64,000 nt of DNA, taken from assembly GCA_012839475.1 (NCBI GenBank), contig DUNG01000020.1, positions 284,892 through 348,891 on the forward strand, given 5' to 3'. Origin of the DNA: Petrimonas sp. Lineage in GTDB: Bacteria > Bacteroidota > Bacteroidia > Bacteroidales > Dysgonomonadaceae. Both the position numbers and the translations under genes were made by a program. Shown piece after piece: positions 1 through 8,525 of the stretch. Under the pieces are notes generated by a model that was given only the letters and a program-made list of their open reading frames with translations, had not been told where the DNA came from and ran no database searches. How positions within the stretch are numbered: position 1 is the stretch's first letter; each line of letters begins with the position of its first letter.

Positions 1-2
1 AC

Positions 3-128
3 GAGGAGCAGCTGGTCGAGAAGTCGGTGAAAAAAGAACCGGTGAAAAAAGCACCAGTAAAAAAGAATCCAGCAAAAAAAGAACCGGTGAAAAAAGAACC
101 GGTGAAAAAAGAACCGCGAACCAAATAA
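3..128 (+). CDS. C-terminal tail of an unidentified Lys/Pro-rich protein (partial)
   Basis: Only the last 41 codons are in the window. The tail consists of five-residue repeats of the KKEPV type (about six imperfect copies, 15-nt unit), then ends at TAA 126-128. Such basic Lys/Pro/Ala tails occur on bacterial nucleic-acid-binding proteins, but nothing here identifies the family. The gene converges on RNase Y and shares a bidirectional terminator with it. The frame is chosen because it alone stays open and gives a regular peptide repeat. Confidence 0.6.
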   Translation, partial: EEQLVEKSVKKEPVKKAPVKKNPAKKEPVKKEPVKKEPRTK

Positions 129-180
129 TGTAATGGTTCACGGCCCTTTCATTGGCTTACGGCCTGACTGTAATTGCTTT

Positions 181-245
181 ACAAAACCTATCGACCCCGC
201 CTGATCGTAACTGACAAGCGGGGTCGATGGGTTTACAGTTACTTT
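181..245. terminator. bidirectional terminator between convergent genes
   Basis: A 15-bp stem (186-200 with 218-232, one G:T pair) closes a 17-nt loop. The 3' side has a T-rich stretch and the opposite strand reads TTTTG just after the stem, so it can serve both the gene ending at 128 and RNase Y. Confidence 0.8.
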
Positions 246-1775
246 TTACTTCGCGTAACTCACGGCACGTGTTTCGCGAATCACCGTGATCTTCACCTGA
301 CCGGGATAGGTCATCTCGGTCTGTATCTCCCGGGCGATTTCCGCCGAGAGCTTCTCGGTATCCTTATCGTCGATCTTATCGGCTCCCACGATCACGCGGA
401 GTTCACGGCCTGCCTGTATCGCGTAGGTCTTCACCACACCGGGATAAGAGAGTGCCAGTTGTTCAAGGTCGTTCAACCGCTTGATATACGCCTCCACGAT
501 CTCTCGCCGTGCCCCCGGGCGGGCACCTGAAATGGCATCGCACACCTGCACGATAGGCGCCAAAAGTGTGGTCATCTCCACCTCGTCGTGGTGTGCGCCG
601 ATGGCGTTACAGATATCCGGTTTCTCCTTATACTTCTCTGCCAGCTTCATCCCCAGGATCGCGTGCGGCAACTCCGGCTCATCATCTGGTACCTTACCAA
701 TATCATGCAGCAAACCGGCTCGCTTCGCCCTCTTGGGGTTCAATCCCAGCTCCGCGGCCATGATCGCGCAGAGGTTAGCCGTTTCCCGGGAGTGCTGCAA
801 CAGGTTCTGGCCATACGAAGAGCGGTACTTCATCTTCCCCACCATCCGGATTAGCTCCGGGTGTAATCCGTGAATCCCTAGGTCAATCATGGTTCGTTTC
901 CCGGTCTCCACGATCTCCTCCTCGATTTGTTTCTTCACCTTCGATACCACTTCCTCAATGCGGGCAGGGTGTATGCGCCCATCGGCCACCAACTGGTGAA
1001 GAGAGAGGCGGGCTATTTCACGCCTTACTGGATCAAAACCTGACAGGACGATGGCCTCAGGGGTGTCGTCCACGACGATCTCCACGCCCGTAGCTGCCTC
1101 CAATGCCCTGATATTGCGCCCCTCGCGACCAATGATACGTCCTTTCACCTCATCGGAGTCGATGTGAAACACCGTGACCGCATTCTCGATAGAGGTCTCG
1201 GTCGCTACCCGCTGAATCGCCTGGACGACGATCCGTTTCGCCTCCTTATTAGCGGAAAGCCGGGCATCCTCCATGATGTCATTGACGTACGACTGGGCAT
1301 CAGCCTTGGCCTCCTCCTTTAACGACTGCACGAGGCGCTCTTTCGCCTCTTCTGCCGAGAGCCCGGAGATGGTTTCCAACCTTTCGACAGACTGCCGGTG
1401 TACCCGCTCCAGCTCAGCCCCCTTCTTATCCAGAAACTCTTGCTGGTTCATCAAGTTGGCCCGTACCTCCTCCACTTCGGCATTCTTTTTATTCAACTCC
1501 TCCTGCCGCTGGTTGAGGGTCATCTCACGCTGCTTTAGCCTGTTCTCGTTGTTTTGAAGTTTCGTGGCGCGTGCGTTGGCCTGCTTCTCCGCTTCGGTCT
1601 TCATGGCCAAAGCATCCTCCTTCGCCTCCAACAAGATCTTCTTTTTTATCACTTCGGCATCCTTCTCCGCATCGCTTAAAATGTTCTGGGCGCGGGAATT
1701 GGCCATCTTACCGGTCACGTACCATGCAATCGCTGCACCAATGATCAAACCGATAATTCCTATCACTATTTCCAT
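246..1775 (-). CDS. rny: ribonuclease Y
   Basis: A 509-residue membrane-anchored endoribonuclease that starts mRNA decay. The order of parts is typical: a hydrophobic anchor at residues 2-20, a long charged coiled coil (about 30-190), a KH RNA-binding domain with GREG at 216-219, and an HD metal-dependent phosphodiesterase domain with the HD pair at 357-358 in LLHDIGK. The start at 1775 is preferred over an upstream in-frame codon at 1916, because it puts the membrane anchor at the very N-terminus and matches the usual family length. It lies downstream of zapA but is separated from it by a terminator, so it probably has its own promoter. Confidence 0.95.
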   Translation of the reverse strand: MEIVIGIIGLIIGAAIAWYVTGKMANSRAQNILSDAEKDAEVIKKKILLEAKEDALAMKTEAEKQANARATKLQNNENRLKQREMTLNQRQEELNKKNAEVEEVRANLMNQQEFLDKKGAELERVHRQSVERLETISGLSAEEAKERLVQSLKEEAKADAQSYVNDIMEDARLSANKEAKRIVVQAIQRVATETSIENAVTVFHIDSDEVKGRIIGREGRNIRALEAATGVEIVVDDTPEAIVLSGFDPVRREIARLSLHQLVADGRIHPARIEEVVSKVKKQIEEEIVETGKRTMIDLGIHGLHPELIRMVGKMKYRSSYGQNLLQHSRETANLCAIMAAELGLNPKRAKRAGLLHDIGKVPDDEPELPHAILGMKLAEKYKEKPDICNAIGAHHDEVEMTTLLAPIVQVCDAISGARPGARREIVEAYIKRLNDLEQLALSYPGVVKTYAIQAGRELRVIVGADKIDDKDTEKLSAEIAREIQTEMTYPGQVKITVIRETRAVSYAK

Positions 1776-1874
1776 ATCACCTGTTATTAAATTAAAATGG
1801 TTTATTATCCTCTCCCGGCGACGAACCGCACTCCGATACGCGTTGTATCCGGGAAGGATATTACCCTTGATTCC

Positions 1875-1928
1875 AAAAAAAATCGCACCCAATTGCCTGC
1901 ATCGCTTTCCATGCAAACAAAAGGTGCG
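1875..1928 (-). terminator. rho-independent terminator after zapA
   Basis: On the minus strand an outer 6-bp stem (1923-1928 with 1884-1889) encloses a second 6-bp stem. It is followed by a run of eight T (complement of 1875-1882). It sits 36 nt past the zapA stop and is the only strong structure in the 188-nt gap to rny. Confidence 0.8.
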
Positions 1929-1963
1929 TTCACGTTGAGAACCGCGCTTGGGTTAGCAATGCG

Positions 1964-2269
1964 CTATCTCTTTAGATAATCATCCAACTCACTGATTAAT
2001 GAATCGATCTTATCTTCGAAGGGTTTCGTGTTATTCTTATCTCCCAGAGTAAAATTCTCTGCCACTGCCTGAATGGCCGTCATAGCCAAAAAGTCCTGTG
2101 TCGTTAAGGGTGAGCTAGCCCCCCCATATACAACCCGGTATTGGTTGATCTTTATGTTTATTCTCTTGGCGGCTTCTCGAAAGGCCTGCTCTTCTGACCT
2201 CTTGATCTTTAGCGGATATTTCCGATCAGCAACCTCTAACGTCAATAAAAATTTCTCGTCGCCCATCAC
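1964..2269 (-). CDS. zapA: cell division protein ZapA
   Basis: A 101-residue ZapA-family protein, which binds FtsZ and stabilises the Z ring. The N-terminal half has the family beta-alpha pattern (LTLEVADRKYPLKIKRSEE), and the C-terminal half is a helix suited to dimer and tetramer formation. Length fits the family. The gene lies 16 nt downstream of a small coiled-coil gene and shares its promoter. A terminator follows the stop. Function is inferred from family resemblance and neighbours. Confidence 0.88.
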   Translation of the reverse strand: MMGDEKFLLTLEVADRKYPLKIKRSEEQAFREAAKRINIKINQYRVVYGGASSPLTTQDFLAMTAIQAVAENFTLGDKNNTKPFEDKIDSLISELDDYLKR

Positions 2270-2285
2270 ATAAATTCCTAAACCT

Positions 2286-2576
2286 TCACGTCAATAAATT
2301 TATGCATTTGTCTACTTCCCGCACCAATTTCGACAGTTTATCCCTGGCCACCTCCACGTCGACCGATGCCGCCGTGATGGTCCTGGCAGTTTTTAAACCA
2401 TCATATCTCGCTTTCAACTGGCGCAAGTCATTCAACACCGCATCGACCTGTTTCTGCTTCGATTGAATCTCCGATTTTAACCGGTCATTCTCATCTTTCA
2501 GGGAGTCGCATAGAAACATCACTTGCTTCACACGCACTTCCAAATCGACAAGCAGTTTATCATGTTCCTCGGCCAT
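2286..2576 (-). CDS. small coiled-coil protein upstream of zapA (ZapB-like)
   Basis: A 96-residue, almost wholly helical protein with heptad-like spacing from about residue 5 to 60 and a conserved-looking C-terminus (DKLSKLVREVDKCINLL). The start at 2576 is chosen because the longer reading frame to 2750 runs into the divergent gene and through the promoter. Small coiled-coil genes paired with zapA are common in Bacteroidetes and are often labelled ZapB-like. The pairing suggests a Z-ring role, but no residue proves it. Confidence 0.75.
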   Translation of the reverse strand: MAEEHDKLLVDLEVRVKQVMFLCDSLKDENDRLKSEIQSKQKQVDAVLNDLRQLKARYDGLKTARTITAASVDVEVARDKLSKLVREVDKCINLLT

Positions 2577-2595
2577 ATGAAAACAAAAATCCACG

Positions 2596-2627
2596 CAAAT
2601 ATACGGATTGCATGAGACTTTCACAAA
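2596..2627 (-). promoter_or_regulatory. promoter of the coiled-coil/zapA operon
   Basis: On the minus strand TTTG (2624-2627) is followed after 20 nt by TATATTTG (2596-2603). This fits the Bacteroidetes -33/-7 consensus. The expected start is about 15 nt before the ATG at 2576. Confidence 0.65.
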
Positions 2628-2661
2628 TTTATTCCCCGTTTTTTGTCTATTTTTGTGAAAT

Positions 2662-3333
2662 ATGGAACTACGGAACATTACACTCAGCGAAGAGATAAAA
2701 CAGGCATGCCCGGTTCTACATGTGGCCGCGGTTGGCTGTGAAGTGACCAACTCCCCCTACAATGACGAACTGTGGGAGGAGATCGACGCATTTACCATGC
2801 ACTTCACCAGTAGCTATACGATGGAAAAGATTAAAAAACGGCCGCCCATCCATGCGACGCGGCAGGTGTACAAAATGTTAGGTAAAGATCCCAACCGGTA
2901 CCGACCAGCAGGAGAGGCACTCTGCAGGCGTATCCTCAAGGGGCAACCGCTCTACCAGATAGACACCCTGGTGGACCTGATCAACCTGCTCTCCCTGAAA
3001 ACCGGCTACTCCATCGGCGGGTTTGATGATGACACCATCCAGGGTGACCTGACCCTTGGTGTAGGTAAGGCGGGGGAAAGGTTCGAGGCGATTGGCCGAG
3101 GCCTCCTCAATATCGAGGGACTACCGGTCTACCGCGACGCGGTAGGGGGTATCGGCACACCCACGAGCGACGAAGAGCGCACGAAAATCTCTGCCCAGAC
3201 CACCCGCCTGTTGATGCTTATCAACGGCTACTCGGGCAAGGAGGGACTAATGGAAGCCGCGGAGTACGCGACGGAACTCTTGCAGAAATACGCTATGGCA
3301 AAAAATATGCAGGTGAAGCTGGTGAGCGGCTGA
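2662..3333 (+). CDS. B3/B4 domain protein (PheRS beta-like)
   Basis: A 223-residue protein built almost entirely of the B3/B4 domain found in the phenylalanyl-tRNA synthetase beta chain. Family-like stretches are IHATRQVYKMLGKDPNRYRP (about 64-83) and SIGGFDDD (about 117-124). Free-standing copies are thought to bind or edit aminoacyl-tRNA, but their substrate is unsettled. A good -7 match (TATTTTTG, 2648-2655) ends only 6 nt before the ATG without a clear -33, so the mRNA may be almost leaderless or the start may be later. It is divergent from the zapA operon. Confidence 0.82.
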   Translation: MELRNITLSEEIKQACPVLHVAAVGCEVTNSPYNDELWEEIDAFTMHFTSSYTMEKIKKRPPIHATRQVYKMLGKDPNRYRPAGEALCRRILKGQPLYQIDTLVDLINLLSLKTGYSIGGFDDDTIQGDLTLGVGKAGERFEAIGRGLLNIEGLPVYRDAVGGIGTPTSDEERTKISAQTTRLLMLINGYSGKEGLMEAAEYATELLQKYAMAKNMQVKLVSG

Positions 3334-3471
3334 GTGGCCAAGTGAGTGAAAGACAGACAAAGCGACTGGACGAGTGAGCCGCTAAACAACTGACCGACAA
3401 GGCAGACTGAACGAACAAGGCGCGAAATGGCTGACGACCGGGCAGCCGTTCAGCTGAGACGTTTGTAAGCC
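3334..3471. other. 138-nt low-complexity spacer
   Basis: The spacer after the B3/B4 gene is rich in loosely repeated GACTGA/GAGTGA and GACAAG words, with no clean tandem unit. No gene, promoter box or terminator was seen here. It separates two convergent genes. Confidence 0.5.
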
Positions 3472-4626
3472 TCAATTTTTGGGCAACCGGATCCGGAACG
3501 TTGTCCCTTTGCCCGGTTCCGATCGTCTCACGAAGATCTTACCGCCATGATTCTCCTCCACGATTCGCTTCACGAGCGATAACCCCAGCCCCCATCCCCG
3601 CTCCTTGGTGGTGTAGCCGGGTAAAAAGATCGCTTTGAACTGCGATTTCGATAACCCCTTTCCGGTATCAGTAACATCTAAAAAAACAAACCGCCCCTTT
3701 TCCGAAACCGTATAGGTGATAACTCCCTGTCCCTGCATGGCGTCCACCCCGTTTTTGGTAAGGTTTTCGATGACCCAGTCAAAAAGTGGCCCGTTTAGGT
3801 TGACCATCACCGGGTCTGCGGGTAACTCTTGTTTAAAGGTCACCTCTTTGGAAACCCGTTGCTCCATGTAGCTTATCGCATTCTGAACTGCTTCCCGAAT
3901 ATCAGTTCTATCCAATCCCGAGGCGGAACCAATTTTCGAGAAACGCTCCGCGATTATCTGCAGCCGATCCACATCCTTGTCGATTTCAGACAGCAACACG
4001 GGATCTACCTCCTTTAGTTTCAAGTACTCTATCCACGCCATCAGTGATGAGATAGGCGTACCCAGCTGATGGGCCGTCTCTTTTGACAGTCCCACCCAGA
4101 GCCGATTCTGCTCCGCGCGGCGGGAGCGATTGAGCGCAAGGAATGCGAGGCCCACAAACAGGGTAATAACCAACAACTGGAGGTATGGGAATAGTTGCAG
4201 CTTCTTGAGCAGAAGCGAGTCATCGTAGTAGAGCAGCTGGTTCATCCCCTGCAGTTCGATGGGGCGGTGCTTCCGCTCGAACCGCATCATCTCCCGTATC
4301 AAGAAGGCTTCCGCATCCCTTTCGGGAATTTTCAGGTTGCGAGATGATACCACCTCACCGCTCGTCTTGTCGTACAGGATCAAGGGTATGGTCGTGTTCC
4401 CCTCCAGCACGCGAAGCACCAACGACATATCCATGTCGCTTTCATCCGCCATCGATTCGGACACCAAGGTTTCGGTAGCCAGCGCCCACACCTCCATCTT
4501 CTCCCGCTCCTCCTCCGCCAAATCGCTCACCAAGCGATTCGACAAGAGCAGCGACAACAGTGCTACCAACAGCGCCATGCTGACAAACAGGTAGGTGAGC
4601 GATTGTCGGGATTGAATAGGAAGCAT
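3472..4626 (-). CDS. orphan sensor histidine kinase
   Basis: A 384-residue membrane sensor kinase. It has a transmembrane segment near residues 10-30, an extracytoplasmic sensor of about 110 residues, and a second transmembrane segment near 145-165. A HisKA-type dimerisation helix follows, with the phospho-acceptor His in ETAHQLGTP, then a HATPase domain with an N box (ENLTKNGVDA) and G boxes (DTGKGL, GWGLGLSL). The ATG at 4626 is chosen over a TTG at 4635. No response regulator lies next to it, so its partner is elsewhere. It lies 150 nt downstream of the rRNA methylase gene on the same strand. The signal sensed cannot be inferred. Confidence 0.88.
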   Translation of the reverse strand: MLPIQSRQSLTYLFVSMALLVALLSLLLSNRLVSDLAEEEREKMEVWALATETLVSESMADESDMDMSLVLRVLEGNTTIPLILYDKTSGEVVSSRNLKIPERDAEAFLIREMMRFERKHRPIELQGMNQLLYYDDSLLLKKLQLFPYLQLLVITLFVGLAFLALNRSRRAEQNRLWVGLSKETAHQLGTPISSLMAWIEYLKLKEVDPVLLSEIDKDVDRLQIIAERFSKIGSASGLDRTDIREAVQNAISYMEQRVSKEVTFKQELPADPVMVNLNGPLFDWVIENLTKNGVDAMQGQGVITYTVSEKGRFVFLDVTDTGKGLSKSQFKAIFLPGYTTKERGWGLGLSLVKRIVEENHGGKIFVRRSEPGKGTTFRIRLPKN

Positions 4627-4776
4627 AAGAATCAAAAGTGTTGCGTAGTAAAACTTTGCCGAGCGACGACAGAAAAGACAGCGAAGCTGAAAAGCGATTA
4701 TTAAAGAAACTTTTTTAAGTGAACAACTTTGGAAACCGTGGAATGGAAAAATTAAAGAGCACGGGAGCGCGGGACT

Positions 4777-6240
4777 TCAGGAACGATAATCAATCACTCG
4801 CGGAACCTGTTCCGGTGGATAACTGCTACGGATGCGCCACGCGGCGGGATACAAGTTGTTCGCCCGGTTACCCACGTTCTTAGCGAAGCCAATCGGTTCA
4901 CCCTCGTAGGTTAGCAGCAGTATGCCCCTGGGTGCAGCGGGAAGCACGGCTGCCTCTTTCCGGAGGTAGGCGATCGCTTGGGGGTAGGTCAGTGGAAAGC
5001 GGGGAAAGGCCTCAGGATGTAACTCCCTACTCAACGCCAAGGCCTGCGATGGGATAACGCTCCCTCTTTTCTCCTCTCCCACCTCGACTCCCATGGTCAC
5101 CACCTTCAATCTTTCTGCCAAGTCGATCATTTTTTCAGCATGTTCAACGGGAAGTGCGAACACCCGACCTTCCCATTCCAAAAGATGAAATGCATCGGGA
5201 TCCCGAAGGAACGAAACAAAAGCCGACTGCTCTTTCAAGAACCGGAATTGCCCCTTGTTGTTTCTCTTTTTATGATTCCTCTCTGTTGCATCCCTTCCCC
5301 TATCAAACCTGTTATCATTGTCCCTACGACCACCTTCCCCTATCATACCGTTGTCCACGGGCTTCTGTAAGATAAAGAGGGAGAGCCCCTCCCCCCTAGC
5401 TCGATGGGGGAAAAAGCGGTACCCGGGTGTTCGCTCGTCAAACGACGGGGCAATACCCCACTCCGCTTCTGTCTCCACTTGAACAAACCGGGCAGCGGTA
5501 GAACGAGCCAGCTCCAATACCACCCGCTCGTTTTCAATCACGTTAAAGGTGCAGGTGCTGTACAAAAGGAAGCCCCCCGGTTTAAGCGCTGGCCAGACAT
5601 CGTTCAAAATGCTTTTTTGCCGCTCGGCGCACCGCATCACGTTGTCATGTGACCACTCTGCCACGGCCACCTCCTCTTTACGGAACATCCCTTCACCCGA
5701 GCAGGGGGCATCCACCAGTATCAGGTCGAAAGCATGGTGCAAAGAACCGAAATCGGAAGCGCTGTTATTCGTAACCACCACGTGGGGATTTCCCTGCTTG
5801 ATTACCGTTTCGGCAAGCACGTTCGCCCGCTGCCGTACCACCTCGTTGGCTACCAGCAGGCTGCCATCAGGCAGCGCCGACAGCAGGGCGAGCGACTTGC
5901 CACCCGGGGCCGCGCACAAGTCGAGACAGACTACGGGCTCGGCTAACAGTTCCCTGACCACGTGCTCCACGAACATGGAGGAGGCCTCTTGCACGTAGTA
6001 CATTCCCGCGTGCAGCAGGGGGTCAAACGTGAAGGGGAGTCGCTCTTCCAGGTAGTACCCCCATCGCGACCAAGGCACGGGCTCAGTCGGGACAAGAAGC
6101 TTGGTATCTGGGTTTGTCTTAAACGGGTTCAGTCGGATACTCACCACCGGCTCACCATCCAGGGCAGCCAGGAAGGGTCCAATCTCATCACCCAAGTAGG
6201 TCTCCATTGAACCGATAAAGTCAAGGGGCAGTTTCATCAT
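4777..6240 (-). CDS. RsmF/NOL1-NOP2-Sun family rRNA cytosine-C5 methyltransferase
   Basis: A 487-residue SAM-dependent RNA m5C methylase. The SAM-binding loop is LDLCAAPGGKS (about 106-116). The two catalytic cysteines are C180 in DAPCSGEGMFRK and C230 in YSTCTFN, as in NOL1/NOP2/Sun enzymes. A linker rich in Asp, Arg and Asn (about 300-325) precedes a C-terminal PUA-like region ending near IGFAKNVGNRANNLYP. This layout matches RsmF-like proteins, which methylate 16S rRNA; the exact base cannot be read from sequence. Two ATGs in a row (6240 and 6237) are possible starts. Confidence 0.9.
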   Translation of the reverse strand: MMKLPLDFIGSMETYLGDEIGPFLAALDGEPVVSIRLNPFKTNPDTKLLVPTEPVPWSRWGYYLEERLPFTFDPLLHAGMYYVQEASSMFVEHVVRELLAEPVVCLDLCAAPGGKSLALLSALPDGSLLVANEVVRQRANVLAETVIKQGNPHVVVTNNSASDFGSLHHAFDLILVDAPCSGEGMFRKEEVAVAEWSHDNVMRCAERQKSILNDVWPALKPGGFLLYSTCTFNVIENERVVLELARSTAARFVQVETEAEWGIAPSFDERTPGYRFFPHRARGEGLSLFILQKPVDNGMIGEGGRRDNDNRFDRGRDATERNHKKRNNKGQFRFLKEQSAFVSFLRDPDAFHLLEWEGRVFALPVEHAEKMIDLAERLKVVTMGVEVGEEKRGSVIPSQALALSRELHPEAFPRFPLTYPQAIAYLRKEAAVLPAAPRGILLLTYEGEPIGFAKNVGNRANNLYPAAWRIRSSYPPEQVPRVIDYRS

Positions 6241-6312
6241 CTACACGTTTAAACCGATAAGCATGTTGTTACTACAAAGGTACAAGGATTTTTCCGATTT
6301 TGATCGTACCAA

Positions 6313-6344
6313 TTTGTGGAAAGCGGTTTTTTCATGTATTTTTG
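6313..6344 (+). promoter_or_regulatory. promoter of the rhomboid gene
   Basis: TTTG (6313-6316), a 20-nt spacer and TATTTTTG (6337-6344) give a full match to the Bacteroidetes consensus, about 70 nt before the start codon. A -7-like CAAAGGTA at 6275-6282 could serve the divergent methylase on the minus strand, but it lacks a -33. Confidence 0.75.
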
Positions 6345-6416
6345 TCCTTGCTTCCAAAAAATGCTACAGGGAAACAGTTTTCCCTTCTAAGGAATCCCTC
6401 ATGAAGAGGTATTGAT

Positions 6417-7073
6417 ATGATTACCGCAACTATCATTGTCATAACGGTGCTTGTCTCCATCCGGGCGTTCAAAGACCATGCGCTGACGGAGAAGCTCATC
6501 TTTCACCCCCCGTCGGTGAAGCAAGGCGAGTGGCACCGGTTGTTTAGCTACGGGGTGTTACATGCCGATTATGCCCACCTCATTTTCAACATGTTCACGC
6601 TATACTTCTTCGGCATGGACATCGAGCGGGCATGCAAATTGACCCTCGGCGAAACCCCGGGTTCTCTCTGCTACATCCTGCTCTACCTCTCCTCCCTCCT
6701 GGTCTCCATCCTCCCCACTTACTTCAAGCACAGGGAGAACACCTCATATTTCGGACTGGGCGCCTCTGGAGCGGTCTCGGCGATCATCTTCGCGTACATG
6801 CTAATCAACCCGATGAACTTCATGGGCATCCTCTTTATCCCGATCTACCTTCCGGCGTTCCTTTTCGGTATTATTTTCCTGCTAATATCGCTCGCGCTGG
6901 ATCGCAAGCAGACGGGAGGAATCAACCACTCGGCACACATCACCGGGGGAATATACGGAGTAGTTTACATGGCCGTAGTCTTTTTCCTGTTGGCCGATGT
7001 AAACCTTGTGCGTTCGTTCATCGGGAAAATCAGGATTGATTCCCTGTCCAACTTGTTTCATTTCGGTTTTTAA
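6417..7073 (+). CDS. rhomboid-family intramembrane serine protease
   Basis: A 218-residue polytopic membrane protein with about six hydrophobic helices. The catalytic serine is S117 in GLGASGAVSA and the partner histidine is H174 in HSAHITGG. The upstream HLIFNMFTLYFFG helix matches the family HxxxN motif. Both members of the dyad are present, so it should be active. The substrate is unknown. An RsmI-like methylase follows 11 nt later in the same transcript. Confidence 0.9.
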   Translation: MITATIIVITVLVSIRAFKDHALTEKLIFHPPSVKQGEWHRLFSYGVLHADYAHLIFNMFTLYFFGMDIERACKLTLGETPGSLCYILLYLSSLLVSILPTYFKHRENTSYFGLGASGAVSAIIFAYMLINPMNFMGILFIPIYLPAFLFGIIFLLISLALDRKQTGGINHSAHITGGIYGVVYMAVVFFLLADVNLVRSFIGKIRIDSLSNLFHFGF

Positions 7074-7084
7074 ATAGATTTAGT

Positions 7085-7795
7085 ATGGATAAACCCGCGT
7101 TATACCTGATCCCAACTTTGCTGGGCGACACCCCGGTGAACGAGGTGATTCCACCCTACAATATCGAGGTAGCGTCACGACTGAAGTACTTTATCGTGGA
7201 GAACACCCGGTCGGCCCGTCGCTTTTTGAAACGGTGCGACCCAAACATCGATATCGACGGGCTCACCTTCTTCGAGTTGAACAAGCGTACTGACCCCAAT
7301 CAAATCGCAAGCTTCCTAAAACCCTTGGCTGCAGGCGATAGCATGGGGGTGCTCTCCGAGGCAGGCTGTCCCGCCATCGCCGACCCCGGTGCCGACGTGG
7401 TGGCCATCGCGCAACGGGAAGGATACAAAGTCGTTCCACTGGTCGGCCCCTCCTCCCTCCTGATGGCCCTGATGGGCTCTGGCTTCAACGGTCAAAGCTT
7501 CGCCTTTCACGGCTACTTACCTATCGACCCGGGTGAGCGGGCGAAAAAGCTGAAACGGCTCGAAGCGCTTGCCTACAACGACAATCAGACACAGCTCTTT
7601 ATTGAAACGCCCTACCGCAACCAGAAGCTGGCAGAAGAGATCCTGCGGCAATGCAAACCGAAAACGCGCCTATGTATCGCGATGAACGTCTCGCTTCCCG
7701 ACGCGTACCTTGTTACCAAAACCGTACAAGCGTGGAAAGGGAAGCTTCCCGACATGCACAAAAAACCAGCCGTCTTTCTAATTTACAAAGGATGA
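7085..7795 (+). CDS. RsmI-like SAM-dependent methyltransferase (tetrapyrrole-methylase fold)
   Basis: A 236-residue member of the tetrapyrrole/RsmI methylase fold. Family stretches are LIPTLLGD (8-15), SEAGCPAIADPGADVV (about 96-111), and GPSSLLMALMGSGFNGQSF (about 120-138). It is shorter than classic RsmI and has a substituted N-terminal loop. Bacteroidetes often carry such a second paralogue whose RNA target is not established. It appears to be co-transcribed with the rhomboid gene. Confidence 0.85.
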   Translation: MDKPALYLIPTLLGDTPVNEVIPPYNIEVASRLKYFIVENTRSARRFLKRCDPNIDIDGLTFFELNKRTDPNQIASFLKPLAAGDSMGVLSEAGCPAIADPGADVVAIAQREGYKVVPLVGPSSLLMALMGSGFNGQSFAFHGYLPIDPGERAKKLKRLEALAYNDNQTQLFIETPYRNQKLAEEILRQCKPKTRLCIAMNVSLPDAYLVTKTVQAWKGKLPDMHKKPAVFLIYKG

Positions 7796-7878
7796 AACTA
7801 AGTCTAATATACCCTGTCTACACCTCCTTAGGAAGACGAAAACGGCCAAACGAAACACTAAAACATAATAGAAACCAG

Positions 7879-7909
7879 TTGATGACTGTACGGTTTTTTC
7901 ATAATTTTG
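7879..7909 (+). promoter_or_regulatory. promoter of the nuclease gene
   Basis: TTG (7879-7881), a 20-nt spacer and TAATTTTG (7902-7909), about 31 nt before the start codon at 7941. Confidence 0.7.
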
Positions 7910-7940
7910 GAGTTAAAACAGTGGAAAACCACGCGACCAG

Positions 7941-8453
7941 ATGAAGAGATACGTTTCAATCCTATTGTTTTTGGCACTAGCCGCTTTCGTTTGTCACCAA
8001 AGCGTGCTAAAGACGAAAAGCGAAGTGCCCTATTTTGAAGACTGTGACTACTTCGTGGAGGTAATTGCCGTTTCGGATGGAGACACCTTCACGGGAATCA
8101 CAGAGGATAAAGAGAAGGTGCGTTTCAGAATCCAAGGAATTGACGCACCTGAACTATCGCAAGCGTTTTCACGAAAATCAAAGGATTACCTCGCCACCCT
8201 TATACATGGGAAGAGGGTATGCATAAAAGTACAGAAAGAGAGGGATGGGTTTGGTCGACCAGTAGTCTATATCTTCACCCCTGACAACCTCGACGTGGGT
8301 GCGGAAATGATTAAGGCAGGTATGGCCTGGCACTTTAAAAAGTACGATGATTCGGACTACTACGCCAAGCTAGAAGAGGAGGCACGGGAGAAGAAAGTTG
8401 GATTATGGGGGGACCTGCATCCTGTTGCCCCTTGGGTTTACAGAGCGCATTAA
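7941..8453 (+). CDS. secreted thermonuclease-like (SNase) protein
   Basis: A 170-residue protein with an N-terminal hydrophobic signal or anchor (residues 4-20) and a staphylococcal-nuclease OB-fold domain. Active-site-like motifs are VSDGDTF, RIQGIDAPE and ERDGFGRPVVYIF. The end (KKVGLWGD) is typical of the family. It probably cleaves DNA or RNA outside the cytoplasm with Ca2+. It has its own promoter and a short leader. Confidence 0.88.
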   Translation: MKRYVSILLFLALAAFVCHQSVLKTKSEVPYFEDCDYFVEVIAVSDGDTFTGITEDKEKVRFRIQGIDAPELSQAFSRKSKDYLATLIHGKRVCIKVQKERDGFGRPVVYIFTPDNLDVGAEMIKAGMAWHFKKYDDSDYYAKLEEEAREKKVGLWGDLHPVAPWVYRAH

Positions 8454-8473
8454 CGCGTGACATACAAAACACG

Positions 8474-8504
8474 TTGATTCCTTGAAACTTTTTGACTACT
8501 TTTG
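8474..8504 (+). promoter_or_regulatory. promoter of murB-murA
   Basis: TTG (8474-8476), a 20-nt spacer and TACTTTTG (8497-8504), 21 nt before the murB start. Confidence 0.72.
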
Positions 8505-8525
8505 TGGTGAATATTACAACCCGCG

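Noticed and set aside
1776..1963. Possible 6S-type RNA between zapA and rny
   Set aside because: The length would fit and 6S genes neighbour zapA in some bacteria, but the main fold is a terminator hairpin with a T-run soon after zapA, and no long rod with a central bubble could be drawn.
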